From Candidatus Woesearchaeota archaeon CG10_big_fil_rev_8_21_14_0_10_36_11 (GTDB taxonomy: Archaea; Nanobdellota; Nanobdellia; Woesearchaeales; GW2011-AR9), in contig PCYB01000064.1 in the NCBI GenBank assembly GCA_002762845.1, positions 1 through 22,002 on the forward strand: a DNA stretch of 22,002 nt, in the 5' to 3' direction. Below the pieces are notes generated by a model. The model was not told the origin of the DNA. It did not search any database and was given only the letters and a program-made list of their open reading frames with translations. Each line of letters starts with the position of its first letter. Position 1 is the stretch's first letter. A program made the position numbers and the translations under genes. Shown piece by piece: positions 14,180 through 20,305 of the stretch.

Positions 14180-15919
14180 ATGAAAAAGATGGGCGTAACC
14201 TGCTTTTGGACTGGAGGCACTGTTGCTAGTGAGATGTCGCAATCTGGCGGGGGTCGCTCATATGCCGCATCTGGACCGAGACAAGTTATCTTAAATTCAT
14301 TAAGACAAGTTCCTTATGCAACCTTTAAGCCGGCTCAGACATTAATGCATGGTGACGGTTCTGATCATCCTAGAGCACATGTATTAGATCTGGGTAGAAG
14401 TGCTATGCGTTATGTTTCTAGTGTAGACGGAATTCTAGCTTTTTGCGGCACAGACTCAATGAATGTTAACGCCAACATCCTAGCCTTAATTGGAAATGAA
14501 GTTCTGACCATCCCACTTGTTCTTTGTGGTTCTATAAAGGCATCTGATAAAGAAGGATCTGACGCTTCTGTTAACACCTTTACAGGAGGATATTTTTCAG
14601 CTTATGGAGGGCGTTCCGGTATTTTTCAAGTTCGACCAAACGGCAGAGTTATTACAAGTAGGATAGATACTCCCGACGGATCATTTGATTGGCATAGTCG
14701 AGATTATGGTAAGGATTTTCATAGATTGAGTTCTTTATATTTTTCTCGTGGAGACATGGAAGATGATCTTGCTGAAAGAAGAAACCATTCTTTTGCTCGG
14801 GTTCAATTAGAGAAATTGATTGGCCGTGATGGTGAACTAAGGGAATCTGTACTAAATGGTGGCGGATCTTTTAGTAGATTTATTGAATACAGAAAAAATT
14901 TAGAAGATGATACTTTAGATTATAGTGATCAGGTTATTGTTGGTGGGCGTGGCCGTGTTCCTTTAATAACTTTACATGGGTATAGTGATAATCGTTTGAA
15001 AAGTTTAAAGCAACGGTCTGTTGATGACACTCCAGAGCAGTTAACACGTGATGTTGTTGAATTAGTTAATTATGAAAGTTCAAAAGATCGTGTTGTTAGT
15101 AGGGTGCCACATTATTTGGCTTTAGTTGAACATCTTTGTAGAGGCAAAGAAAAAGGGTCTAATTTAAGAAACGAATGGTGGCCAGAAGTTTTATCTGCTC
15201 TTTGTCAAGAAGAACTAGGTTACAGTGCAAGATTAACGGAAAGAATCAAAGAGTTCTGGCAGAAGTATACAGGAACGATAAATGATGATATGGACTTTAC
15301 AGACATTTCATTTCAAAGAGCAAATACAGATCCCAATTATTTAGAAAGAGTTGTTCAGGCTTGTCCTCCAAGGGCATTAGTGATTCAAGCAACCGGATCA
15401 GCTGGATTAAGAATGAAAGATTCTGAAGAGACCTTTAGGTTGCCGCTAGAAGCCTGCCGTAGAAGTGAAATTCCAGTGGTGTTAGTATCAAGTTCTGTAG
15501 GAGAAGTTACGGCATTTGGTGAGTATGGTCCACATCGCCAATTATTTGACGAAGATCTGGTTTACTTTGGAGGAACGGCTGATGAGGACTTAGTTGAACC
15601 ACGGATTGCTCTGCTTAGTCATGAAGCAAATAATGGTTTTCTGGAAGCACTACTCGGAAAGTTAGATTCTACGCAACAAGTAAAAAAAGATCTTAGAAGA
15701 AATATAAAAAGACAACTTCTTTCTGGAAGTCATTATGCCAGACCAGAACATAGTGTTGTTTCAGATCGAACACAAATGGAACAAAAACATGGTATTGACA
15801 CCAGGATTGATCTTTTAGCTGGAATGCATGTGAAGAAAGCTATTTTAGCAAGTTACTTAGCATTGTGTGATAATCGTGAAATTACTGTATCAGAATCAAT
15901 TATTGATGTTTTGGTTTAA
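14180..15919 (+). CDS. Asparaginase/GatD-like protein with large insertion
   Basis: A 579-aa protein whose ends match the L-asparaginase/GatD fold: WTGGTVASE (10-18, first catalytic Thr14), GILAFCGTDSMNVNA (84-98, Thr91-Asp92), and VLCGSIKASDKEGSDASVN (114-132). NGRVITSRIDTPDGSF then fills the place where asparaginases normally carry the second-triad Lys (DVTKT in E. coli AnsB). The C-terminal domain is seen at ALVIQATGSAGLR and IPVVLVSSSVGEV. Between the halves lie about 200 extra, mostly helical residues (about 190-390). Family members are usually 330-440 aa. It may be a GatD-type amidotransferase subunit, an asparaginase, or a non-catalytic relative; no gatE is seen nearby. A TATA box supports the start. 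Confidence 0.75.
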   Translation: MKKMGVTCFWTGGTVASEMSQSGGGRSYAASGPRQVILNSLRQVPYATFKPAQTLMHGDGSDHPRAHVLDLGRSAMRYVSSVDGILAFCGTDSMNVNANILALIGNEVLTIPLVLCGSIKASDKEGSDASVNTFTGGYFSAYGGRSGIFQVRPNGRVITSRIDTPDGSFDWHSRDYGKDFHRLSSLYFSRGDMEDDLAERRNHSFARVQLEKLIGRDGELRESVLNGGGSFSRFIEYRKNLEDDTLDYSDQVIVGGRGRVPLITLHGYSDNRLKSLKQRSVDDTPEQLTRDVVELVNYESSKDRVVSRVPHYLALVEHLCRGKEKGSNLRNEWWPEVLSALCQEELGYSARLTERIKEFWQKYTGTINDDMDFTDISFQRANTDPNYLERVVQACPPRALVIQATGSAGLRMKDSEETFRLPLEACRRSEIPVVLVSSSVGEVTAFGEYGPHRQLFDEDLVYFGGTADEDLVEPRIALLSHEANNGFLEALLGKLDSTQQVKKDLRRNIKRQLLSGSHYARPEHSVVSDRTQMEQKHGIDTRIDLLAGMHVKKAILASYLALCDNREITVSESIIDVLV

Positions 15920-15932
15920 TGTGAAGCAAATT

Positions 15933-16349
15933 ATGGTGGTCAAAATTTATAATTTTGCTGATATTACTGGAAGCACTCATAAAGAGCTTGGTGTTGGAGA
16001 GATTATAGATAATGTACTTTTAAATGAATTAGAAGGAATCATAGTGATTTCTTCAGGAAATTTTTCTGAAGCAATTGAAACAGAAATTAAAGCGTACGCA
16101 AAAAAACAAGCATTCAACATCCTATACGACAAATGCCCATGCGCCTTTGGAACATACAGAGTAGACACAAGAGAATGGATGAAAGAAATACCAAACAAAC
16201 AAAAAAAAGCTATAGTAAAAAACTTTCAAACGATAATACCAGAACTAAGAAAAAAAGAAACAACAACAAAACACTACACCTGCGAAACATGCAAAGAACC
16301 AGCAAGAACAAACCTCTGCAACGCATGCAAAATATTCGCAGAACTCTAA
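15933..16349 (+). CDS. Chimeric ORF: PLP-enzyme N-part fused to TtuA-type C-part
   Basis: A 138-aa ORF from ATG 15933, 14 nt after the asparaginase-like stop (the frame is also open upstream to 15867). Codons up to about 16100 are T-rich and encode ITGSTHKELGVGEII, resembling the PLP-lysine segment of fold-type II enzymes, and IIVISSGNFSEAIE, resembling their SGN phosphate loop. From about 16100 the DNA is A/C-rich and encodes ILYDKCPCAFGTYR, IVKNFQTIIPEL and a CxxC...CxxC finger (YTCETCKEPART, LCNACKIFAEL), which matches the C-terminus of TtuA/NcsA-type tRNA 2-thiolation ATPases. Neither half is a complete protein, so this is probably the product of a join between two genes and not functional. 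Confidence 0.6.
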   Translation: MVVKIYNFADITGSTHKELGVGEIIDNVLLNELEGIIVISSGNFSEAIETEIKAYAKKQAFNILYDKCPCAFGTYRVDTREWMKEIPNKQKKAIVKNFQTIIPELRKKETTTKHYTCETCKEPARTNLCNACKIFAEL

Positions 16350-16373
16350 CATATATAACAAAAAAGCTAAGAG

Positions 16374-16380
16374 TATAAAA
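16374..16380 (+). promoter_or_regulatory. TATA box of the ThyX-like gene
   Basis: TATAAAA centred about 28 nt upstream of the ATG at 16405, so the thyX-like gene carries its own archaeal-type promoter inside the A/C-rich segment. This suggests that the donor is also archaeal. Confidence 0.55.
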
Positions 16381-16404
16381 AGAAAAAAAATTTATGTAAT
16401 TTTA

Positions 16405-17772
16405 ATGGAAGAAGAATTCTACAATCCACAATTTCACTCTGAAAGAAAACTTCCCTGGGGAGGAGAAGTACACGTACTCAATAAAGAATCAGCCATCACA
16501 GAAGAAGACACTGCAATGATGCAAGCACTCTACTCAAGAAGCCTCGGAGGATTTAGAGGGGTGCTAGAAAAACTACGCACATCTGAATCAGGAAAATTTA
16601 TGAACACCTACTACATAGGGTACGGGCACAAATCCATAGGAGACTGCGGGGAAACAGTGGCATTCATAGACGGAGTATCCATGCTCACAGCAAAAGCACT
16701 ACAAGACTCACAACTCTACAAAGGGCAAGAATCATCAACACGATACATAGACTTCTCACAACAACCATTCTTCGACCCAACAAATAGCACAGAAGGAAAA
16801 AAACTTCTAGAAGAAGAAAGAACATTCTACCTCTCAGCAATAGAACCAACTGCCGAAGTATTAATGAAACAACACCCAAGAGAACAAGGACAAGACGAAA
16901 AGACCTACACCAAAGCAATACGAGCAAGAGCATTTGATATCACAAGAAGCCTCCTACCAGCAGGAGCGCAAACGAATGTCTCATGGACAACAAACATGAG
17001 ATTAGCAAGAGACAGACTACTCTTCCTACGACACCATCCGCTACAAGAAGTAAGAACTGTAGCAGAAACACTAGAAGAAGCACTAAGAGAACAACACCCA
17101 AACAGCTTCCCAACAAAACGCTACCCGGAACAAGAAGCATACCAAGAACTCATAGCAGAAGACTATTACTATCACTGCCCAAGACAAGGACTAGAAACGA
17201 CCATCACAACAACAATAGACAAAAACGAATTATGGAACCACGCAAAAAAACTCCTCACCACAAGACCAGAAAAAACAGAACTCCCAAAATACTTAGCAGA
17301 ACTAGGAACACTAACAACACACTACACTCTAGACTTCGGATCATTTAGAGACATACAACGGCACAGAGCAGTACAACAGCGAATGCCACTTTTAACCACA
17401 GAACTAGGATTCCACCCCTGGTACGAAGAAAACCTCGCACCAACCATAAAAGAACAGCTACCAGAACATCTAGAAAGAATAAAAGAGAACATAACATCAT
17501 TAGGAGTGAGCCCAGAAGAAGCACAATACTACACTCCAATGGGATACCTGACAACAAACAAATTCACAGGAGACCTACCAGCAGTAACCTACCTTGTAGA
17601 ACTACGGAACTCAAGATTCATACACCCAACACTAAGAACCCTGGCAGGAGAAATAACGGACTATCTAGAACAAGAACTAGAAGTACCACTACACGTAGAC
17701 AAAACACCAGGAGAATTCGACATCAAAAGAGGAGAACAAGACATCACAGAAATACAACGAGGAACAGAATAA
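16405..17772 (+). CDS. Tandem-domain ThyX-like FAD-dependent thymidylate synthase
   Basis: A 455-aa protein built of two ThyX-like halves; classical ThyX is about 220-250 aa and makes dTMP from dUMP using FAD and methylene-tetrahydrofolate. The N-half has GYGHKSIGDCGETVAFIDGV (72-91), then LQDSQLYKGQESSTRYIDFS where ThyX carries RHRxxSxNExSxRY, so the RHR is replaced while SSTRY (110-114) is kept. It continues with DITRSLLPAGAQTNVSW, matching the ThyX substrate region. The C-half has FGSFRDIQRHRAVQQRMPLL with RHR at 319-321, and YLVELRNSRFIHPTLRTLA. Active sites may therefore be assembled from both halves. The stop overlaps the next start (TAATG), which encodes a thymidylate kinase N-terminus, a fitting dTMP pathway pair. 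Confidence 0.85.
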   Translation: MEEEFYNPQFHSERKLPWGGEVHVLNKESAITEEDTAMMQALYSRSLGGFRGVLEKLRTSESGKFMNTYYIGYGHKSIGDCGETVAFIDGVSMLTAKALQDSQLYKGQESSTRYIDFSQQPFFDPTNSTEGKKLLEEERTFYLSAIEPTAEVLMKQHPREQGQDEKTYTKAIRARAFDITRSLLPAGAQTNVSWTTNMRLARDRLLFLRHHPLQEVRTVAETLEEALREQHPNSFPTKRYPEQEAYQELIAEDYYYHCPRQGLETTITTTIDKNELWNHAKKLLTTRPEKTELPKYLAELGTLTTHYTLDFGSFRDIQRHRAVQQRMPLLTTELGFHPWYEENLAPTIKEQLPEHLERIKENITSLGVSPEEAQYYTPMGYLTTNKFTGDLPAVTYLVELRNSRFIHPTLRTLAGEITDYLEQELEVPLHVDKTPGEFDIKRGEQDITEIQRGTE

Positions 17773-18050
17773 TGAAACAACAACGAGGAACATTCATCGT
17801 ATTCGAAGGAATAAACGGGAGCGGAAAAGGAACACAGTTTTCTGGCTCGATTGAGGATTATACTGATTTTATACCAGAAGCGTATTTTGACCATGCAAAA
17901 GAAATTGTTCAAGATAATCCCTCTTTTGTTGTTGTTCCGGCAGGTTCCGGTAAGTTATGGTTTTCTATTGTTCAAGAAGTTAGAACGCAGAGTCTTTCTA
18001 CAAGAGTTCTTGGAATAACACCAAAAGGACAAAATGGATTTTATGGTTGA
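17772..18050 (+). CDS. Chimeric ORF: thymidylate kinase N-terminus fused to PLP-enzyme fragment
   Basis: A 92-aa ORF. The first 23 codons are A/C-rich and encode GTFIVFEGINGSGKGTQ, the P-loop start of thymidylate kinase (usual length about 200 aa). From about 17838 the DNA becomes T-rich and the protein changes to SGSIEDYTDFIPEAYFDHAK and SFVVVPAGSGKLWFSIVQEV, which resembles the middle of fold-type II PLP enzymes, where a Gly-rich loop binds the PLP phosphate. It then reads VLGITPKGQNGFYG and stops at TGA. The stop seems due to a one-base frameshift, since the next frame continues the protein. The kinase lacks everything after its P-loop, so it is a broken join product. Confidence 0.6.
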   Translation: MKQQRGTFIVFEGINGSGKGTQFSGSIEDYTDFIPEAYFDHAKEIVQDNPSFVVVPAGSGKLWFSIVQEVRTQSLSTRVLGITPKGQNGFYG

Positions 18051-18225
18051 AAGGGAAGGCAAATATGCAATAACAGAACTTTCACCAAAAGGTTTCAATA
18101 CGGCACTAATCATTTCAAGTATGGATTCAAACGGATTGGATTATGTTATGTATGCTAAAAATCCCGAAAATAAAAAAATCTATGGAGAATATGGCATGCA
18201 ATGTAAAAATCATAACGGTTGTTAA
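17838..18225 (+). pseudogene. 3' remnant of a fold-type II PLP-dependent enzyme gene, frameshifted
   Basis: The remnant reads FSGSIEDYTDF to GITPKGQNGFYG in one frame up to about 18046. Skipping one T of GGTTGA at 18046-18051 continues it in the next frame as GEREGKYAITELSPKGF, then NTALIISSMDSNGLDYVMYA, ending KNHNGC and TAA at 18223-18225. The join is smooth in sequence character, so one extra T is the simplest explanation. With the 5' fragment at 15933-16100 it would be one gene of the tryptophan synthase beta/threonine synthase superfamily, possibly with a stretch missing in the middle. The exact enzyme is not identifiable. The stop overlaps the end of the convergent translin-family gene. 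Confidence 0.55.
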
Positions 18226-18782
18226 TTATTTTTCATCCGTAAACTAAGAACCAAATCTTCTAACTTTCGTAACTCATACTTCACAGCATCAACTTTTCGT
18301 CTAATATCATTCTCTCTAAAATCAAACTTTAACAATTCACCATAAATCATGTCAACAAGATCTTTTATGTGAACAACTTTATCAACATGCCCTTTTCCTG
18401 CAAGGAACACTGCTCGCCGCGTTAATTCTCCAGGAAGATCTGCCAGACCTAATACATAATGTTCTGGTAAAACACCTACATCTTTAAGTTTTCCCGTTGT
18501 CACAAAATGATAATACAATACTGCCTCAACATATTCTTGTACAGCTACTTTATAACTTCCTTCACCCATTAACCGAAGATTCTTTTTCGCAATGACGTCT
18601 AATTTCTTCTTTTCAGTTTCAATATTGGTTAACAAACCTGCTGCAGTTTTCATGTCGTCACGATGAACGGCATAAATTAATAGTTTGCTAAGTTTGAGAA
18701 CGTCCCTACTTTTCTTAATAAGATCCTCACGATAGGTGTCATAATCTTTGATAGCAGTTTGCAGTTTTATGAAATTTGCCAT
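18222..18782 (-). CDS. Translin family protein
   Basis: A 186-aa all-helical protein matching archaeal translin/TRAX-like proteins. It shows YREDLIKKSRDVLKLSKLLI, YAVHRDDMKTAAGLL, GSYKVAVQEYVEAVLYYHFV and then the family's most recognisable segment, VLPEHYVLGLADLPGELTRR, followed by KDLVDMIYGELLKFDF and VDAVKYELRKLEDLVLSLR. Eukaryotic translin binds RNA and ssDNA and forms the C3PO RNase with TRAX; archaeal members form similar oligomeric shells, some with RNase activity. The ATG at 18782 (MANFIKL) is preferred over an upstream TTG at 18791, whose surrounding bases supply a GAG-type Shine-Dalgarno. It converges with the PLP-enzyme remnant. Confidence 0.88.
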   Translation of the reverse strand: MANFIKLQTAIKDYDTYREDLIKKSRDVLKLSKLLIYAVHRDDMKTAAGLLTNIETEKKKLDVIAKKNLRLMGEGSYKVAVQEYVEAVLYYHFVTTGKLKDVGVLPEHYVLGLADLPGELTRRAVFLAGKGHVDKVVHIKDLVDMIYGELLKFDFRENDIRRKVDAVKYELRKLEDLVLSLRMKNN

Positions 18783-18836
18783 AGCACTCAAAAGTATATG
18801 TTTCTTTATAATGTTTTCCTCAAACTAAGCAAAAGG

Positions 18837-18844
18837 TTTATATA
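18837..18844 (+). promoter_or_regulatory. TATA box of the Sm-like/L37e operon
   Basis: TTTATATA preceded by a purine-rich BRE-like AAAAGG. Transcription should start near 18867, leaving a short leader with a GAGGAGGG Shine-Dalgarno (18873-18880) ten bases before the ATG at 18891. It is one of the few clearly leadered units in the window. Confidence 0.65.
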
Positions 18845-18890
18845 GCAACCTCTTTCTTTGTATCGTATTCACGAGGAGGGTTTTAGTAAA

Positions 18891-19118
18891 ATGGATGAAC
18901 AATCACGACCACTTGACACATTAAATGCAGCACGGAACAAAACCGTTATGGTAGATTTAAAGAATGGACTTCGATTTGTAGGAAAACTGAGAGCGTTTGA
19001 CATACATATTAACGTCGTTTTACACGAAGCAGAAGAACATAAAGACGGAGATGTACGACGGAAGTTAGGTACTGTTTTTATACGTGGCGATACAATAACA
19101 ATTATTTCACCAGCATAA
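18891..19118 (+). CDS. Archaeal Sm-like (LSm) RNA-binding protein
   Basis: A 75-aa protein with a complete Sm fold. The N-terminal helix RPLDTLNAARNKTV leads into Sm1 (MVDLKNGLRFVGKLRAFDIH with INVVLHEAEEH; the INVVL segment replaces the usual MNLVL), and Sm2 is KLGTVFIRGDTITIIS with the expected RGD. Such proteins form heptameric rings that bind U-rich RNA. The ATG at 18891 is preferred over an in-frame upstream start because a strong GGAGGG sits ten bases before it. It is followed 39 nt later by the L37e gene, the linkage seen in most archaea, where both are translated from one mRNA. Confidence 0.95.
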   Translation: MDEQSRPLDTLNAARNKTVMVDLKNGLRFVGKLRAFDIHINVVLHEAEEHKDGDVRRKLGTVFIRGDTITIISPA

Positions 19119-19157
19119 ACACAGCATTGAGGAATCAAACTTAGGAGTAATGTAAAC

Positions 19158-19325
19158 ATGACAAAAGGAACATCAAGTATGGGAAAAAAGAGTGGAAAGA
19201 AAACCCATATTATTTGTAGACGATGTGGCGGTCATACATACCATAAGACAAAAAAAAGATGTTCTTCGTGTGGATATGGCGCAACTTCTACTACACGAAG
19301 TTATGCGTGGAACAAGAAAAAATAA
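19158..19325 (+). CDS. rpl37e: Large ribosomal subunit protein eL37 (L37e)
   Basis: A 55-aa zinc-binding protein of the archaeal/eukaryotic large ribosomal subunit. It starts MTKGTSSMGKKSGKKTHIIC, with zinc ligands C20, C23, C35 and C38 in ICRRCGGHTYH and KRCSSCGYG, followed by the characteristic ATSTTRSYAWNKKK. Length and motif order match the family. A GGAG precedes the ATG by ten bases. It is the second gene of the conserved LSm-L37e pair. T-rich stretches right after the stop may end the transcript. Confidence 0.97.
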   Translation: MTKGTSSMGKKSGKKTHIICRRCGGHTYHKTKKRCSSCGYGATSTTRSYAWNKKK

Positions 19326-19328
19326 AAC

Positions 19329-19346
19329 TATTTTTTCTCTTATGTT
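19329..19346 (+). terminator. T-rich terminator after L37e
   Basis: TTTTTT at 19329-19334, just after the L37e stop, then CTCTTATG and TTTTT shortly downstream. Archaeal RNA polymerase often terminates at such U tracts without a hairpin. It lies between the convergent L37e and lipoprotein genes. Confidence 0.4.
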
Positions 19347-19381
19347 TTTGCTTAAATTTTATACTAAAAAGTAAAGAAAGT

Positions 19382-20062
19382 TTAATTACCCGTTATTTCT
19401 GAATGACATGTTTCTCGGATAAATGTTGTACTAATATTTTCACACAAGTCCGCATCGCCCATTTTCTTTGCAACACGGAACTTACACGTGTCTCGAACAA
19501 GCGAATCTTCAATTTGGTCACACACAGTTATGTCTCCCGATGACTTTGCAATTGTAATAAGGCACGTTCCTTTTTCTGTATCTTCAAGAAATTCACAAAG
19601 TAACGGATTCTCTGTTGCAAGAGCTATTTCTTTGAAACATTCCCGTTTTCGTTCATCATTGTTTATTAATGAACAGTATACATCTTTATTATTCTTTACA
19701 GCAAAAGTAAAGTGACAATTATTTTCCCAATATTCGTCACTGATATCTCCACAAATATCGTGGTTGTTTGTTAATTCTGCAATTTGTTCTTGACAGTATG
19801 ATTTTGATGTGTCGCCTTTAATAAGATTACACACCGCAATGTCAACCTTACGCTTTGCCAGTTCTGCAACACATGCGTCACGAACAGCAACATTTTCTAC
19901 TTTACTACATTGAACATTTTCTACGTAACAATTATCTTTCGCCGCACCATCAAACTCGATGCATGAATCCTCACCTACTATTGGTTCATCAGGGATTACA
20001 GAAGGATTACACGCTGTTAACAATACTAAAACTAGGACCATTCCTGCAAAAAACAATTTCAT
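19382..20062 (-). CDS. Cysteine-rich repeat lipoprotein
   Basis: A 226-aa predicted surface lipoprotein. The signal peptide MKLFFAGMVLVLVLLTAC ends in a lipobox (LLTAC) with lipidation Cys18. The mature part contains 16 further Cys arranged as eight pairs, each of the form C-x(10-11)-C, for example CNLIKGDTSKSYC, CSLINNDERKREC, CDQIEDSLVRDTC and CENISTTFIRETC. They lie in units of about 26 residues with a helical look (xxIAKxxxDxxxC). The even count suggests a rod of disulfide-stapled helical hairpins outside the membrane. I recall similar repeats in DPANN genomes, but no function is known; attachment or host contact would be a guess. A TATA-like CTTAAATAC lies about 25 nt upstream of the ATG. 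Confidence 0.8.
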   Translation of the reverse strand: MKLFFAGMVLVLVLLTACNPSVIPDEPIVGEDSCIEFDGAAKDNCYVENVQCSKVENVAVRDACVAELAKRKVDIAVCNLIKGDTSKSYCQEQIAELTNNHDICGDISDEYWENNCHFTFAVKNNKDVYCSLINNDERKRECFKEIALATENPLLCEFLEDTEKGTCLITIAKSSGDITVCDQIEDSLVRDTCKFRVAKKMGDADLCENISTTFIRETCHSEITGN

Positions 20063-20124
20063 GCTATATTCTTAACAAAAATAGTATTTAAGTTTTATGG
20101 AAGTAGAGTGGTTAAATAGAAAAG

Positions 20125-20132
20125 TATAAAAA
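20125..20132 (+). promoter_or_regulatory. TATA box of tRNA-Leu
   Basis: TATAAAAA preceded by a purine-rich stretch (AGAAAAG), about 33 nt upstream of the mature tRNA 5' end. A short 5' leader removed by RNase P is implied. Confidence 0.5.
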
Positions 20133-20160
20133 CAGAACCACAAAATAAGAGTATATTCGT

Positions 20161-20267
20161 GTGGGCGTGCCGGAGTGGTCAAACACAATTCCTGTGGACC
20201 TAACGGGATAGGCTTAGGACCTATTAGCTTAGTGCTTACGCAGGTTCGAACCCTGCCGCTCACACCA
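20161..20267 (+). tRNA. tRNA-Leu (anticodon UAG) with D-loop intron
   Basis: A class II tRNA. The acceptor GTGGGCG (20161-20167) pairs with CGCTCAC (20257-20263), with one G-U; the discriminator is A20264 and CCA is encoded (20265-20267). The anticodon stem ATAGG/CCTAT frames the loop CTTAGGA with TAG at 34-36. A long variable arm follows, then T arm GCAGG/CCTGC with loop TTCGAAC. The D stem CCG/CGG only closes a normal D loop (GAGTGGTCAAA with G18, G19) after a 20-nt insertion at 20183-20202 is removed. The spliced length is 84 nt plus CCA. TTTTTT directly after CCA (20268-20273) may terminate transcription. Confidence 0.93.
20183..20202 (+). other. Non-canonical D-loop tRNA-Leu intron (21/22), 20 nt, with BHB-like motif
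   Basis: The central helix GGTC (20177-20180) pairs with GACC (20197-20200). The bulges are AAA (20181-20183, cut after AA) and TAA (20201-20203, cut after TA). The inner helix CACA (20184-20187) pairs with TGTG (20193-20196) around loop ATTCC. These cuts remove exactly 20 nt and give the normal GGTCAAACGGG. The outer helix is the D stem, separated by four bases on the 5' side. Confidence 0.88.
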
Positions 20268-20305
20268 TTTTTTATTAGAAAAAATTTATAACAGACACAA
20301 ATAAA

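Larger units (their letters stand above)
16100..17840 (+). other. A/C-rich foreign-looking segment inserted in a PLP-enzyme gene
   Basis: About 1.74 kb with coding style unlike its surroundings. Hand counts give T at 6 of 60 bases in each of 17041-17100 and 17101-17160, against 17 of 60 in 15001-15060. It carries the 3' end of a TtuA-like gene, a complete ThyX-like gene and the first 23 codons of a thymidylate kinase gene, so both ends cut through genes. Left and right of it lie what look like the front and back of one PLP-enzyme gene. A 7-bp repeat TTTTCTG occurs near both edges (16062-16068, 17838-17844). No transposase or inverted repeats are seen. The boundaries are approximate. Confidence 0.6.

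Noticed and set aside
16685..17557. Leu/Val-rich minus-strand and Lys/Arg/Thr-rich plus-strand frames inside the ThyX-like gene
   Set aside because: They are by-products of the T-poor composition of this segment; the ThyX-like frame carries the recognisable motifs.
16100..17840. Transposon or integrated virus as the source of the A/C-rich block
   Set aside because: No transposase, integrase, terminal inverted repeats or att-like repeats are present, and the gene content is ordinary metabolism cut at both ends.
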